Source: DAONBD01 sp964525485
Lineage (GTDB): Bacteria > Patescibacteriota > Gracilibacteria > UBA1369 > LOWO2-01-FULL-3
Assembly: GCA_964525485.1 (NCBI GenBank)
Contig: CAZGHH010000024.1
Location: 1-13,433, forward strand
Length of the DNA: 13,433 nucleotides
Direction of reading: 5' to 3'
Shown here: piece by piece, positions 13,186 through 13,433 of the stretch
Numbering within the stretch: the stretch's first letter is position 1
How the letters are laid out: each line of letters starts with the position of its first letter
Made by a program: the position numbers and the translations under genes
Notes under the pieces: model-generated
Told to the model about the DNA's origin: nothing
Databases searched by the model: none
Seen by the model: the letters and a program-made list of their open reading frames with translations, nothing else

Positions 13186-13433
13186 ATGTTTGAAACTTCT
13201 GCTGATGTTTTAAGAATGGCCGGCGCTGTCGGGATTATTGTGTTTGTGATTTTTATCTGCATGACGCTTCTTTATGTGATGTTTATTTTGCGTGATATTT
13301 CGAAAATCCTCGACGATGTAAAAGATATTTCAAGCAGAGTAAAAACTTCTATTATCAGTCCTCTCAAGGCCGCAAACTATCTGATTGAAAAAATCACTCC
13401 TTATGTAAATCAGCTTTTGGAGATGAAGAAGAA
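13186..13433 (+). CDS. Single-span membrane protein of unknown function, 3' end outside the window
   Basis: An ATG at 13186 opens a frame that runs to the window edge (82 whole codons). Residues 11-35 (MAGAVGIIVFVIFICMTLLYVMFIL) form one clear membrane segment. The following part, RDISKILDDVKDISSRVKTS and beyond, has the heptad-like pattern of an amphipathic or coiled-coil helix. This layout resembles DUF948-like proteins, but the family cannot be set from this fragment. It has its own promoter at the end of gatB and the duplicated leader motif. Confidence 0.75.
   Translation, partial: MFETSADVLRMAGAVGIIVFVIFICMTLLYVMFILRDISKILDDVKDISSRVKTSIISPLKAANYLIEKITPYVNQLLEMKK

Noticed and set aside
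1..13433. Alternative genetic code with TGA as glycine
   Set aside because: TGA ends the ATPase gene and the gene at 9316-9693 at sensible places, and no conserved protein contains an in-frame TGA.

Overview
The window is an ordinary, gene-dense stretch of an AT-rich bacterial chromosome. It has 16 protein genes, two of them cut by the window edges, on both strands, with no gene-free gap over about 130 bases. I see no rRNA, tRNA, CRISPR array, insertion sequence or prophage. The mix of genes suggests a member of the Patescibacteria (Candidate Phyla Radiation), possibly of the Peregrinibacteria type: a TraG/VirD4-like ATPase, a DHH phosphoesterase, a family 4 uracil-DNA glycosylase, a bacterial PH-domain membrane protein, an orphan gatB and several small membrane proteins. 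That placement is inference from gene content. TGA, TAA and TAG all act as ordinary stops here, so the TGA=glycine code of Gracilibacteria and Absconditabacteria does not apply. Shine-Dalgarno sequences are almost absent, and several -10 boxes lie directly in front of the start codon.

Layout. Positions 1-1993 (+) hold the C-terminal part of a type IV secretion/conjugation-type ATPase and a PAP2/sphingomyelin-synthase-like membrane enzyme. Positions 2011-4350 (-) hold riboflavin synthase, lumazine synthase and phosphoglycerate kinase, in transcription order ribE-ribH-pgk. Positions 4482-6423 (+) hold ssb and a solute-binding lipoprotein, separated by a hairpin and a promoter. Positions 6493-7678 (-) hold fmt and a 76-residue unknown protein. 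Positions 7758-9693 (+) form a tight set: DHH phosphoesterase, uracil-DNA glycosylase and a four-helix membrane protein. The last overlaps convergently with lepB (9666-10367, -). Positions 10444-13433 (+) hold a PH-domain membrane protein, coaE, gatB and the start of a single-span membrane protein.

How the genes work together. Most are housekeeping: glycolysis (pgk), flavin synthesis (ribE, ribH), CoA synthesis (coaE), translation (fmt, gatB), DNA replication and repair (ssb, uracil-DNA glycosylase), nucleotide turnover (DHH) and protein export (lepB). Others concern the envelope (PAP2-like enzyme, PH-domain protein, lipoprotein, small membrane proteins). I do not find an undescribed multi-gene system. 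The most interesting signals concern gene expression: near-leaderless promoters and a shared AACCYTYATT-type motif 3-4 bases before three start codons. The riboflavin pair without earlier pathway genes, an SSB without the acidic tail and the lipoprotein without its transporter also deserve a look.
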